DNA of 24,875 nt, from NCBI GenBank assembly GCA_964541635.1, contig CAZIQM010000012.1:1-24875 (forward strand), in the 5' to 3' direction. The translations under genes and the position numbers were made by a program. Shown here in pieces: positions 7,702-14,587 of this stretch. The DNA is from DALYDP01 sp964541635. Lineage in GTDB: Bacteria; Patescibacteriota; Gracilibacteria; Peribacterales; Peribacteraceae. Each line of letters opens with the position of its first letter. Position 1 is the stretch's first letter. The notes under the pieces were generated by a model that was not told the origin of the DNA, ran no database searches, and worked only from the letters and a program-made list of their open reading frames with translations.

Positions 7702-8511
7702 ATGAAACTCTCGGTCGTCATCCTCCATACGAACAAGCCGCAGGACGCGACGCAGTGCCTGCGGTCCTTGCAGCGCGTGAGGCTCCCCGCGGAGACCGAG
7801 ATTTTCTGCATCAACAACGGCGGCCACGACGCCAACGCGCGCGTCGACCGGGGCGCGGCGGAAGGGCTGCCCGTCACGTTCATGGAACTCCCGCGCGACG
7901 GCTACGTGTTCGGCAACAACCAGGGGTACAAGGCGTCGACGGGCGAGTACGTGGCGACGGTGAACGCCGACATCACCATGCACGAGGACACGATGGAGAA
8001 ATTGCTCGGCTACATGGAACGGCATCCGGACGTGGGCATCGCCGCGCCGCGCCTGATCTACCCCGACGGCCACGAGCAAGACAGCGCCCGGCCCTTCCCG
8101 AAGCTGTGGGAAATGATGTGGCGGCGCGTTTTCAAGCCGCACGTGCACAGGCAGTCTTCGATCGAATTCAGAGGCGAGGCGGAGGAAGTGGATTGGATCA
8201 CGGGAGCGATGTTCCTCATGACGCGGGCCTGCCTGGACGCCACGGGCGGCCATGACGAGCGCTACTTCCTCTTCATGTCCGACGTGACCCTGTGCCGGGA
8301 GGCCTGGAGGCACGGCATGAAGGTCGTGCAGCTGCGCGACGCCCGCGCGATCCACAACGAAAACCGCCTCTCGAAGGGCAGCCCCCTCAAGATGCTCAAG
8401 AAACGGACGGGCCGTGCGCACATCGCGGACGCCGCGAAATACTTCCTGAAGTACGGCCTGCGCCGCGCCCCGGCCGGCTCGCCGAGCAGCGGGCTCCCCC
8501 TCTCCCGCTGA
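7702..8511 (+). CDS. Glycosyltransferase family 2, WbbL/rhamnosyltransferase-like
   Basis: 269 residues, ATG at 7702. The opening KLSVVILHTNKPQDATQCL, the GNNQGYKASTGEYVATVNAD segment (about residues 73-93, with the metal-binding NAD in place of DxD) and the DWITGAMFLMTR block mark the WbbL-type group of GT2 enzymes. GGHDERYFLFMSDVTLCREA is the family's GG-x-DE-x-FF-x-x-ED-D-like acceptor block, here with S-D for the usual E-D. Many members transfer rhamnose or another deoxysugar to a growing repeat unit. That would suit the CDP-6-deoxysugar genes just upstream, but the donor is not proven. The C-terminus is basic with no membrane helix. Three bases separate it from the next GT2. Confidence 0.9.
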   Translation: MKLSVVILHTNKPQDATQCLRSLQRVRLPAETEIFCINNGGHDANARVDRGAAEGLPVTFMELPRDGYVFGNNQGYKASTGEYVATVNADITMHEDTMEKLLGYMERHPDVGIAAPRLIYPDGHEQDSARPFPKLWEMMWRRVFKPHVHRQSSIEFRGEAEEVDWITGAMFLMTRACLDATGGHDERYFLFMSDVTLCREAWRHGMKVVQLRDARAIHNENRLSKGSPLKMLKKRTGRAHIADAAKYFLKYGLRRAPAGSPSSGLPLSR

Positions 8512-8514
8512 GGC

Positions 8515-9474
8515 ATGGCACGCGTTTCGGTCCTCATGCCGGTGTATAAGCCGAAGCTCGAGTACTTCACGCAAGCGCTCGACTGCCTTTTCGCGCAAAC
8601 CGAGACGGACTGGGAGTGCATCATCCATAACCAGCCCTGGGAGTTCGACCTCACGGGCGCGCTCGCCCCATATCTCGCGGACCCGCGCGTGAAATTCGTG
8701 CAGGGCGACGTCGTCCGGACGATCGGCGGGAACTGGAACGCCTGCATTCCCCACGCCGCGAGCCCCTACCTCGCGTACCTGTTCTACGACGACCTCTGGG
8801 AACCGGACTACCTCGCGACGCTGTGCGGCATTCTCGACGCGCATCCCAGCGTCGGGTTTGTTTCGGCGAACCGGTCATACCTGTTCATGGGCGACAGTCC
8901 GAAGGAAGCGATCTACGACGAAGCGACCGAGTTCATGAAGACGATGAAGCCCGGCCTGCACGAGGGCATCCCGGAACTCGCGGCGTGGATGGACCGCGGC
9001 CTGAAGCCCAACGCCATCGGCGAGCCAAGCTTCGTGGTCATGCGGGCGACGCTGGTCGAGAAAGCGGGGCCTTTCCACCCGACGATGGCGCAGTTCCTGG
9101 ACGCCGAATACTGGACCCGCTGCCTGGCCGTGAGCGACTGGTACTACGAACCCCGCACGCTCGGGAAGTTCCGCGTGCACGCGGTGGGCACCTCCGCCCT
9201 CAACGCCGCGGCCGGCAAAGGCCTCTACGACCGCCTGGAGACGATGGAGCTCGCCGTAGGCCTGCTACCCGCCCGGATGCGCCCACGGGCCAAGGCGGCC
9301 CTCCGGCACACCCTCGCGGACATGATCCGGAAGTACGCGGACCGCTGGAAGAAAGCGAGAACGGGGATCAAAACACCCGGAGGCGGCGGAGCCGCCGCGG
9401 TGAAAAAGTTCGCGTTCAAGCACCCGGTCATCATGGCGGGAGCGATCATCGAAGCGCTTCTCCGGAAACGCTGA
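8515..9474 (+). CDS. Glycosyltransferase family 2
   Basis: 319 residues, ATG at 8515, 3 bp after the previous stop; there is no Shine-Dalgarno site, so coupling to the previous gene is likely. The start ARVSVLMPVYKPKLEYFTQAL is a standard GT2 opening, and AYLFYDDLWEPDYL (about residues 88-101) carries the metal-binding acidic motif. FLDAEYWTRCLAVSDWYYEP supplies the catalytic-base region. The C-terminal ~70 residues are lysine- and arginine-rich with a glycine-alanine run and a short hydrophobic end (PVIMAGAIIEALL), which may sit on the membrane. It is the last + strand gene before the bidirectional terminator. Substrate unknown. Confidence 0.88.
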   Translation: MARVSVLMPVYKPKLEYFTQALDCLFAQTETDWECIIHNQPWEFDLTGALAPYLADPRVKFVQGDVVRTIGGNWNACIPHAASPYLAYLFYDDLWEPDYLATLCGILDAHPSVGFVSANRSYLFMGDSPKEAIYDEATEFMKTMKPGLHEGIPELAAWMDRGLKPNAIGEPSFVVMRATLVEKAGPFHPTMAQFLDAEYWTRCLAVSDWYYEPRTLGKFRVHAVGTSALNAAAGKGLYDRLETMELAVGLLPARMRPRAKAALRHTLADMIRKYADRWKKARTGIKTPGGGGAAAVKKFAFKHPVIMAGAIIEALLRKR

Positions 9475-9482
9475 CAAAGTAA

Positions 9483-9504
9483 AAAGACCGCAGGAGCGGT
9501 CTTT
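9483..9504. terminator. Bidirectional intrinsic terminator between convergent genes
   Basis: A 9-bp perfect stem AAAGACCGC / GCGGTCTTT with a 4-nt AGGA loop lies 8 bp after the GT2 stop. On the minus strand the stem is followed by more T residues (GGTCTTTTTAC), which makes a strong terminator for the Nudix-like gene. On the plus strand the U-tract is only TTTGT, so it is weaker in that direction. Confidence 0.85.
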
Positions 9505-9506
9505 GT

Positions 9507-9530
9507 GATGGAGCCCTTTCGGACTCCATC
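9507..9530. other. Second inverted repeat between convergent genes
   Basis: GATGGAG (9507-9513) pairs with CTCCATC (9524-9530) around a 10-nt loop that can add a CC/GG pair. There is no U-tract after it. It may reinforce the neighbouring terminator or stabilise the 3' end of the minus-strand transcript. Confidence 0.5.
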
Positions 9531-9548
9531 GGGTTTGTCGCGCCGCTG

Positions 9549-10385
9549 TTAGGCGGCGAGTTTGTCGTACACATCCGGCCGCCGAACCATCAACTGGTAC
9601 AAAGCGGCGGGCGTGTAGGGATCAAGGACATAGCCATCGGCCATGGCCTTGTGCAATTCGCTGCGCGTAAGCCATTCTGCGCGCTGCGCGATGTTCTCCC
9701 ACAGGTCGCGTTTCGTGGTCGGCTTGCCTTGCACGTCCATCATGGCGATCCAGTAGTCGTTCAGGGCAGGGTTCTGCGCACCGTCTTCCCCCATTTTGCA
9801 CAAGGGTTCGACGCTCAGACACTTCACCCGCAGTTCTTCTTCGGCCTCTCCCGCCCCCGTTTGGGCGGCGGTTTTGGTAGGCGAAGCATAACCGCGGGCA
9901 AGTTCCAAGGACCACGTGCCCATGAACTTCGAGACGCGCAGCAGGAATGCCTTGTACTGCACCAGGCGCTTCTCGTCGCTCAGGCGAACTTTCTTCTCCG
10001 GATCCTCGTGGATCCTGGAGCATTCGCGCCATAGGGCTTGGTACTCGGCCATGTGCTCTGCGGGGACGAAGCAGCGCCAGTTCCAGATCAGTCCGAGACG
10101 TCCATGCTGGTCGATGGCGACGTTGATGCCACCTCCCATTTTGAACTCGGTCATGTTCTGAACGGCACCGTCGGCATCGAAAGCGGCATTGTGACTCACC
10201 ATCGCGGCGTAACGGCGAAGCAATTGGTCGCCTTTGCCGTTCTCGACGTCGACCCCCGTGTGAAGGCTGACGTTTTGCGACGAACGACCCGCGGCCGCGA
10301 ATAAATCGGGCCAGTTGCGAAGCCCTCCTTGCACATCCCATGGAGTGAAGAAGGTCCGACGATCCTGGGGCACGATGAATGCCAT
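9549..10385 (-). CDS. Nudix-superfamily-like protein with a degenerate Nudix box
   Basis: 278 residues, ATG at 10383-10385, with a Shine-Dalgarno AAGGA 6 nt before it. I did not recognise it at first sight, but it aligns over most of its length with the Nudix protein at 10594-11316. INVAIDQHGRLGLIWNWRCFVPAEHMAEY matches SVLYDPATKKVGVVESTRPLIAPERIGEY. WIAMMDV matches VFLVTVDV, and the C-terminal AEWLTRSELHKAMADGYVLD matches the partner's TWAGRAELDAFIREGRI. Its box (residues 165-187) keeps the exact 23-residue spacing and the three metal-binding glutamates E180, E183 and E184. It has lost the first Glu (Lys171), the Arg (Gly179) and the late Gly (Arg186). It may be catalytically weak, changed in substrate, or a binding or regulatory protein. 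It has its own TTGACT promoter and terminator. Confidence 0.75.
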   Translation of the reverse strand: MAFIVPQDRRTFFTPWDVQGGLRNWPDLFAAAGRSSQNVSLHTGVDVENGKGDQLLRRYAAMVSHNAAFDADGAVQNMTEFKMGGGINVAIDQHGRLGLIWNWRCFVPAEHMAEYQALWRECSRIHEDPEKKVRLSDEKRLVQYKAFLLRVSKFMGTWSLELARGYASPTKTAAQTGAGEAEEELRVKCLSVEPLCKMGEDGAQNPALNDYWIAMMDVQGKPTTKRDLWENIAQRAEWLTRSELHKAMADGYVLDPYTPAALYQLMVRRPDVYDKLAA

Positions 10386-10422
10386 AGCGTATCCTTTTTC
10401 AAAGAACGGAGAGACACAGGAC

Positions 10423-10437
10423 GCCGGCTCAACCGGC
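10423..10437 (-). promoter_or_regulatory. Small hairpin in the 5' leader of the degenerate Nudix gene
   Basis: GCCGG (10423-10427) and CCGGC (10433-10437) pair around a 5-nt loop, about 10 nt into the predicted leader and about 40 nt before the ATG. It may stabilise the mRNA end or have a regulatory role. No riboswitch fold is recognised. Confidence 0.35.
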
Positions 10438-10453
10438 TAACATCCTATTTAAT

Positions 10454-10482
10454 AATTTAAAATAATTTTTATATTTAGTCAA
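10454..10482 (-). promoter_or_regulatory. AT-rich sigma70-type promoter of the degenerate Nudix gene
   Basis: On the minus strand, -35 TTGACT (10482-10477), a 17-bp AT-only spacer and -10 TAAATT (10459-10454). The expected start is about 60 nt before the ATG at 10385. It lies in a strikingly AT-rich patch (about 10440-10500) in otherwise GC-rich DNA. Confidence 0.65.
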
Positions 10483-10488
10483 TTTTTC
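10472..10488. repeat. Direct repeat, copy 1 (TATTTAGTCAATT core)
   Basis: The 13-bp core TATTTAGTCAATT (10472-10484) recurs exactly at 11402-11414, and the match extends to 16 of 17 bases with the following TTTC/CTTC. The copies are 930 bp apart, in the same orientation, on either side of the Nudix gene at 10594-11316. Each copy supplies the -35 of a Nudix promoter. Confidence 0.6.
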
Positions 10489-10503
10489 AAAAGTAGAGAA
10501 TAT

Positions 10504-10520
10504 ATGCCTATAAGAGGCAT
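10504..10520. other. Perfect 6-bp palindrome upstream of a Nudix promoter
   Basis: ATGCCT and AGGCAT pair around ATAAG. It sits between the terminator of one Nudix gene and the -35 of the other, about 20 bp upstream of that -35. It could be an operator or a minor hairpin. On the plus strand it is followed by TTTT, but no plus-strand gene ends here. Confidence 0.35.
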
Positions 10521-10531
10521 TTTACGCATGC

Positions 10532-10562
10532 AAAAAAACCGGCTGCACGAGGCAGCCGGCTT
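10532..10562 (-). terminator. Strong intrinsic terminator of the Nudix hydrolase gene
   Basis: On the minus strand an 8-bp perfect GC-rich stem CCGGCTGC / GCAGCCGG with a 5-nt loop is followed by seven T residues. It lies 32 bp past the Nudix stop at 10594. This is the clearest Rho-independent terminator in the window. Confidence 0.9.
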
Positions 10563-10593
10563 GGGACGATCATCACGGTTCGCGAAGGAGGAA

Positions 10594-11316
10594 TCAGAAC
10601 TCGATACCGTTCACTTCAAGCAGTTTCATCGCGGACATGGTCAGTCCGCTGATAATCCTGCCTTCCCGGATGAACGCGTCGAGTTCGGCGCGGCCGGCCC
10701 AGGTCACCGTTCGCCCTTGCCAGGCTTCGTGAGGATCCGCGTCGTGTTCCGAGGAACGGCGCACGTCGACCGTGACCAGGAACACCTCGACGGGATCGAG
10801 GCGCTGCGCGGGATCGGTCGCCACGAACCCGACGGGACGGACATGCGTGACGAGGAACCCACCCTCCTCCCCTCCTTCCCGCCCGGCGGTCTGCGCGCCC
10901 GTTTCACCAGGCTCGCTCCGTCCTTGCGGGAATTCGAAGTTGGTCGATCCCATGAGGGGGGCGGTCGCCGCGGCGAATCCTTCGATGTCGTGGGGCAACA
11001 ATTCGTCCCACGCCTTCTTGTATTCACCGATGCGCTCGGGCGCGATGAGCGGACGAGTCGACTCCACGACTCCCACTTTTTTGGTCGCGGGATCGTACAA
11101 CACCGACACCGCTCCGCAGCGTTGGCATTCTTGGGCGTTGTTGACGACCAGACTGACGTCGTCGCGGAGGTAGAGGGCGGGAACGAAGATGCGGATGGGT
11201 TTCCCCTTGAGGTCGTGGACGACGAAGCACTGCCCGACCATCCGTCCTTGCAAGGATCGGCCGGCGGCTTCGAAACGACGAATCCATTCGTCATTCAGGA
11301 TCGTGAATGGATGCAT
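10594..11316 (-). CDS. Nudix hydrolase with an intact Nudix box
   Basis: 240 residues from the ATG at 11314-11316, with Shine-Dalgarno AGGAG 7 nt before it. An in-frame TTG at 11364 with a perfect AAGGAGG 5 nt upstream would add 16 residues, so a dual start is possible. The box G-x5-E-x7-REUxEExGU is complete at residues 132-154 (G132, E138, R146, E147, E150, E151, G153). The preceding STNFEFPQGRSEPGE and the C-terminal ELDAFIREGRIISGLTMSA resemble ADP-ribose/NDP-sugar pyrophosphatases. Such enzymes cleave nucleoside diphosphates linked to another moiety; within a nucleotide-sugar cluster, an NDP-sugar substrate is plausible but unproven. One CxxC (CQRC, 64-67) is present, too little for a zinc ribbon. 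It is paralogous to the neighbouring gene at 9549-10385 and has its own promoter and terminator. Confidence 0.88.
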   Translation of the reverse strand: MHPFTILNDEWIRRFEAAGRSLQGRMVGQCFVVHDLKGKPIRIFVPALYLRDDVSLVVNNAQECQRCGAVSVLYDPATKKVGVVESTRPLIAPERIGEYKKAWDELLPHDIEGFAAATAPLMGSTNFEFPQGRSEPGETGAQTAGREGGEEGGFLVTHVRPVGFVATDPAQRLDPVEVFLVTVDVRRSSEHDADPHEAWQGRTVTWAGRAELDAFIREGRIISGLTMSAMKLLEVNGIEF

Positions 11317-11383
11317 GCATATTCTCCTGCATACGAAACGTGAAAGATCGGTTATCGGAAGCAATGATGCCTCCTTATTTATT

Positions 11384-11412
11384 ATTATTTAATATAAAAT
11401 TTATTTAGTCAA
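11384..11412 (-). promoter_or_regulatory. AT-rich sigma70-type promoter of the Nudix hydrolase gene, embedded in the end of a GT4 gene
   Basis: On the minus strand, -35 TTGACT (11412-11407), 17-bp AT-only spacer, -10 AATAAT (11389-11384, five of six matches). The -35 is also the coding sequence for the last residues of the upstream GT4 gene (LTK stop). The predicted start falls just before an AAGGAGG at 11376-11370. Confidence 0.7.
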
Positions 11413-12459
11413 TTCTTCGTAAAGCGCCGCATACTGCTCCGAAATGCCATTCCAATCGTAGTTCGCTGCGTTCGCCCTGCCCCCTTCCCCGAGCCTGCGA
11501 CGCAGGCCGGAATCCTCGAGCAAACGTACGAGCATCGCCGCCGCGGCCGCGGAGTCCTTCGGCGGCACGAGCATGCCCGTCACGCCGTCGTGCACGATGT
11601 CGGGGATGCCCTGGACGTTCGTGCCGATGACCGCGCACCCCGCGGCCTGCGCCTCGATGAACACGTTGCCGAACGCCTCGCTCGTCGAGAGCCCGCAGAA
11701 GATTTCGGCGGACGCGTACTCTTCCACGATGCGGTCATGCGCGACCTTGCCGACGAACGTGACGGCGCCGGCGATGCCCGACTCGGTCGCGATGCGCTCC
11801 AGGCGTCCGCGCTCCGATCCGTCGCCGACGATGCGCAGCGTCGCGGTCGGATGCCGTTCGCGAACGAGCGCGAACGCGGCAAGGAGATCGTCGACCCCCT
11901 TCATCGGCTCAAGCCGTCCGGCGAAGAGGATGCGTCCCGACACCCTCTCCATGGAGGCCTCCAGCAATTCCTTCGAGCGGATGCCGTTCGGGATTAACCG
12001 CGCTTCGTAGCCAAAATCCCGTGCCCTCTTCACCAGCGTCGAGCTGATGGCGGTCACGGCGTCGGCCGCGCCGTGCATGGACCGGACGAGGAGCGACGTG
12101 TTGGTGCTCTGGCAAGTCAGGATGCGCTTCGCGTTGGGCAACAAGCTCCGGGTGAACATCATCGCGGCGCCGGCGAACGATTCGAGGACCGCGTGGATGA
12201 TGTCCGGGCGAAGGGCCGCCGCTGCCGACGGGGCGAAGACCGGATACAGCCATTTGTCGATCGACGAACCGAACCCCACGCGCCGGACTTTCACGCCCGT
12301 GGGGAGCACGTCATCGACGGGCAGATCCTTGCGCATGCGCGCCGCGACGATCGTGATGTCGTACCGGTCCTTCAATCTGGCCGCGACTTCCTCCGCGCAC
12401 GCCTCGGCCCCGCTGCGATACGGGGAGACGAACGCCGAGAAGAGGACGACCTTTTTCAT
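11401..12459 (-). CDS. Glycosyltransferase family 4
   Basis: 352 residues, ATG at 12457-12459 overlapping the stop of the preceding GT4 (ATGA). The start KKVVLFSAFVSPYRSGAEACAEE has the glycine-rich acceptor loop. SGRILFAGRLEPMKGVDDLL opens the donor domain, and the EX7E motif is E-AFGNVFI-E, followed by AQAAGCAVIGT. C-terminally it ends YEELTK at a TAA that lies in an AT-rich repeat and overlaps the -35 of the next gene. The 3' end may therefore be the edge of an inserted cassette. The retaining GT4 fold is clear; the sugar is unknown. Confidence 0.92.
   Translation of the reverse strand: MKKVVLFSAFVSPYRSGAEACAEEVAARLKDRYDITIVAARMRKDLPVDDVLPTGVKVRRVGFGSSIDKWLYPVFAPSAAAALRPDIIHAVLESFAGAAMMFTRSLLPNAKRILTCQSTNTSLLVRSMHGAADAVTAISSTLVKRARDFGYEARLIPNGIRSKELLEASMERVSGRILFAGRLEPMKGVDDLLAAFALVRERHPTATLRIVGDGSERGRLERIATESGIAGAVTFVGKVAHDRIVEEYASAEIFCGLSTSEAFGNVFIEAQAAGCAVIGTNVQGIPDIVHDGVTGMLVPPKDSAAAAAMLVRLLEDSGLRRRLGEGGRANAANYDWNGISEQYAALYEELTK
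11402..11418. repeat. Direct repeat, copy 2 (TATTTAGTCAATT core)
   Basis: Same 13-bp core as at 10472, extended to 16 of 17 matching bases. It spans the stop codon and last codons of the GT4 gene at 11401-12459. With copy 1 it brackets the intact Nudix gene and its terminator. Confidence 0.6.
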
Positions 12460-13553
12460 GCGACCGATCGGAAGAGTTCATCGTACCGCTTCCCCACCTT
12501 CTCCCACGAGAAGACCGCGTCGATGCGTGCGCGGGCTGCGTCTCCCGATGCCTTCCTTTTGGCTTCGTCTTGTACAAAACGGCGGATGTGCGAGCGCAGC
12601 GCCTCGCGGTCCCCCGCCGGGAAGAGCAGGCCCGAGACGCCGTTTTCGATGAGGTAGCGGTTGCCGCCGACGTCGGAGGCGACGCACGCGCACGAGGACG
12701 ACATCGCCTCCATGAGCGCGTTGGAAAGCCCCTCGCTGTGGCTGGGGAGGACGAAGATGTCGGTGCGGCCGAGGACGCCCGGGATGTCGCTCTGCAGTCC
12801 GAGGAACGCCACGCGGCGCTGATATTTTCCCACAAGCGGATGGCCCTCGGGATACCAGCCCGCCACCTGGACCTTCAACGCCGGGAATTCGTCGACGAGC
12901 GGGTCGACCGCCGCGAGGAAATCGTCGACGCCCTTCACCGATTCGAGGCGGCCGACGTACGTCACGACGACGCCCTCGTGCTCCTTCCTGCCATACGGAG
13001 CAGGATCGATGCCCGTCGGGATGACCGTCGACTTTTCCACTATGCCGAGGCGTTTCAGGAGCGCTTCGGGTTGCGGATGGAAGAACACGACGCGCTTCGC
13101 GTTGAGCAGCAGCACCCAGCCGAGCGTCCACGCGTAGATCGCGGCGCAGACCCGCGGGACGCGTCCGCGCGGCCACCACGTCATGCCCACCAAGGCATCG
13201 GTGATCTGCACCACCCGGTGCCCGCGGAGCCTCAGCGAGAGCGCCGCGAGCGACGACCAGAACAGAAGCTTGTTGACCACGATGACGTCGGGCTTCTCCT
13301 CCTTCGCGAGCTTCGCGACGAATCCACCGAACCCGAGCGCGATGCCGTAGTTCCACGGGTCTTTGAGGAACACGTCCTTGCGCGAGTGCACGACGAGCGT
13401 CTCGCCGATCTTTTCCGTCTTCGTCTCGGACCCCATGCACGCCACGACGACCCGGTAGCCCAGGCGCTGCCACAGGTCAGCGAGCTTGTAGCCGCTGACC
13501 ATCCACCGGTGTTGTTCCCGCCAGTACGGCGAAACAAGGAGGATCGTTTTCAC
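12456..13553 (-). CDS. Glycosyltransferase family 4
   Basis: 365 residues. The start is the GTG at 13551-13553, giving MKTILLVSPYWREQHRWMVSG. A TAGACT element ends 6 nt before this GTG, the exact spacing for a leaderless mRNA, which supports the choice. EX7E is E-GLSNALM-E, preceded by FVLPSHS, and VVTYVGRLESVKGVDDFLAA opens the second Rossmann domain. A hydrophobic middle segment (AAIYAWTLGWVLLLNAKRVVFF, about residues 137-158) may associate with the membrane. It is coupled by ATGA to the next GT4. Confidence 0.92.
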   Translation of the reverse strand: MKTILLVSPYWREQHRWMVSGYKLADLWQRLGYRVVVACMGSETKTEKIGETLVVHSRKDVFLKDPWNYGIALGFGGFVAKLAKEEKPDVIVVNKLLFWSSLAALSLRLRGHRVVQITDALVGMTWWPRGRVPRVCAAIYAWTLGWVLLLNAKRVVFFHPQPEALLKRLGIVEKSTVIPTGIDPAPYGRKEHEGVVVTYVGRLESVKGVDDFLAAVDPLVDEFPALKVQVAGWYPEGHPLVGKYQRRVAFLGLQSDIPGVLGRTDIFVLPSHSEGLSNALMEAMSSSCACVASDVGGNRYLIENGVSGLLFPAGDREALRSHIRRFVQDEAKRKASGDAARARIDAVFSWEKVGKRYDELFRSVA

Positions 13554-13559
13554 CCCGGC

Positions 13560-13565
13560 AGTCTA
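13560..13565 (-). promoter_or_regulatory. -10-like element TAGACT for the GT4 pair
   Basis: On the minus strand, TGG-TAGACT (extended -10) is followed by 6 nt and the GTG start at 13553, so the expected +1 is the G of GTG. It sits in the 24-bp gap after the DUF2304 gene. Confidence 0.55.
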
Positions 13566-13577
13566 CCATCCCCGTCC

Positions 13578-13928
13578 TTACGGCTTCTTATTCTCCAGAT
13601 CCGCGTCCTTCAGGGCCAAGGCGCGCATGATTTTGGCGTAGCGGTGCGAAAGCTCCTCCAGGCGGACGATGATCGAGAACACGAGGAACATGAGGACGCC
13701 GATGGCCGTGACGATGACGGCGTTCACCTGGCTGCGGATGCCCGTGGCGATGGTGAGGTACGTGAGGAGACGCGGGAACAGCGCGATGCTGGCGAGCGCG
13801 CCCCAGAAGAGCGTCCAGAGCACGACTTCCCACAGCGTTTTCTTGTCGCGTTTGAACAGGCTCCACGCGTAGAGGATCGCGACGAGGCAGAGGACGGGGA
13901 CGACGATTTGGTAGGGCGTGGGGGTCAT
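13578..13928 (-). CDS. DUF2304-family small membrane protein
   Basis: 116 residues from the ATG at 13926-13928, overlapping the stop of the DPM1-like gene (ATGA). There are three hydrophobic segments: about residues 8-25, 32-51 and 67-88. A charged, probably cytoplasmic coiled-coil-like tail (VRLEELSHRYAKIMRALAL) follows. This is the normal shape of DUF2304 proteins, which are often encoded next to polyprenyl-phosphate glycosyltransferases. It probably anchors or helps the adjacent enzyme make lipid-linked sugar. That role is inferred from gene neighbourhood only. Confidence 0.8.
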   Translation of the reverse strand: MTPTPYQIVVPVLCLVAILYAWSLFKRDKKTLWEVVLWTLFWGALASIALFPRLLTYLTIATGIRSQVNAVIVTAIGVLMFLVFSIIVRLEELSHRYAKIMRALALKDADLENKKP

Positions 13929-14587
13929 CGCAGGAAGGATCGTAGCAGAATCTTGAGCGCGGTTTTGACGCCGTTGGCGAACGACTGGCCCTTGGCGAGC
14001 GTGTACTTCGAGTAAATCACCTTCACGGGGACCTGCGCGTGTTTCCACTTGCGGCGGACGCACTCGCGCACGATCTCGGTGCAAAACTCGAAGCCGCTCA
14101 TGCGCAGCTGGATCTCGCCGACCGCGCGGTGGCCGAACGCCTTGAACCCGCACTGGCTGTCGCTCACCCACATCCCGGTGGCCGCGAGGGTCACGAGGTT
14201 CCCGAGGGCGTTGAACACGCGGCGGACGAACGGGATTTTGTTCTTCTGGCCGAAGCGGTTGGCGAACACGACGTCGACGTCGGTCCCCAACGCGGCGAGG
14301 AGCGCCGGGATTTCCGTGGGATCGTGCTGCTCGTCGGCGTCCAACGTCACGATCGCGGTGGCGCCCATGCGGCGCGCGGCCTCGATGCCGGTCATGGTCG
14401 CCGCGCCCGCGCCGCAGTTCTCGGGGTGCCGCACCACAAAGGCGCCCGCCTCGCGCGCGATGTCCCCCGTCCCGTCCTTCGATCCGTCGTCGACCACGAC
14501 CACGCGGTCCACGTGGGGCATGGCGCCCCTCACCACCGCGCCGATGCGCGTGGCTTCGTTCAAGGCCGGGATCACGGCGACGTTCAT
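13925..14587 (-). CDS. GT2 polyprenyl-phosphate glycosyltransferase, DPM1-like
   Basis: 220 residues, ATG at 14585-14587 inside the stop of the GT-C gene (ATGA). It begins NVAVIPALNEATRIGAVV and contains VVVVDDGSKDGTGDIA (about residues 30-45) and IVTLDADEQHDPTEIP. These are the nucleotide-binding and metal-binding motifs of dolichol-/undecaprenyl-phosphate sugar synthases. It lacks the C-terminal membrane helices some relatives have; the neighbouring DUF2304 protein may supply the anchor. The expected reaction is transfer of a sugar from NDP-sugar to polyprenyl phosphate at the inner membrane face. The lipid-linked sugar would then feed the GT-C enzyme encoded upstream. Confidence 0.92.
   Translation of the reverse strand: MNVAVIPALNEATRIGAVVRGAMPHVDRVVVVDDGSKDGTGDIAREAGAFVVRHPENCGAGAATMTGIEAARRMGATAIVTLDADEQHDPTEIPALLAALGTDVDVVFANRFGQKNKIPFVRRVFNALGNLVTLAATGMWVSDSQCGFKAFGHRAVGEIQLRMSGFEFCTEIVRECVRRKWKHAQVPVKVIYSKYTLAKGQSFANGVKTALKILLRSFLR

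Noticed and set aside
10504..10520. Plus-strand terminator (hairpin plus TTTT)
   Set aside because: No plus-strand gene ends nearby and the stem is only 6 bp, so it is listed as a palindrome only.
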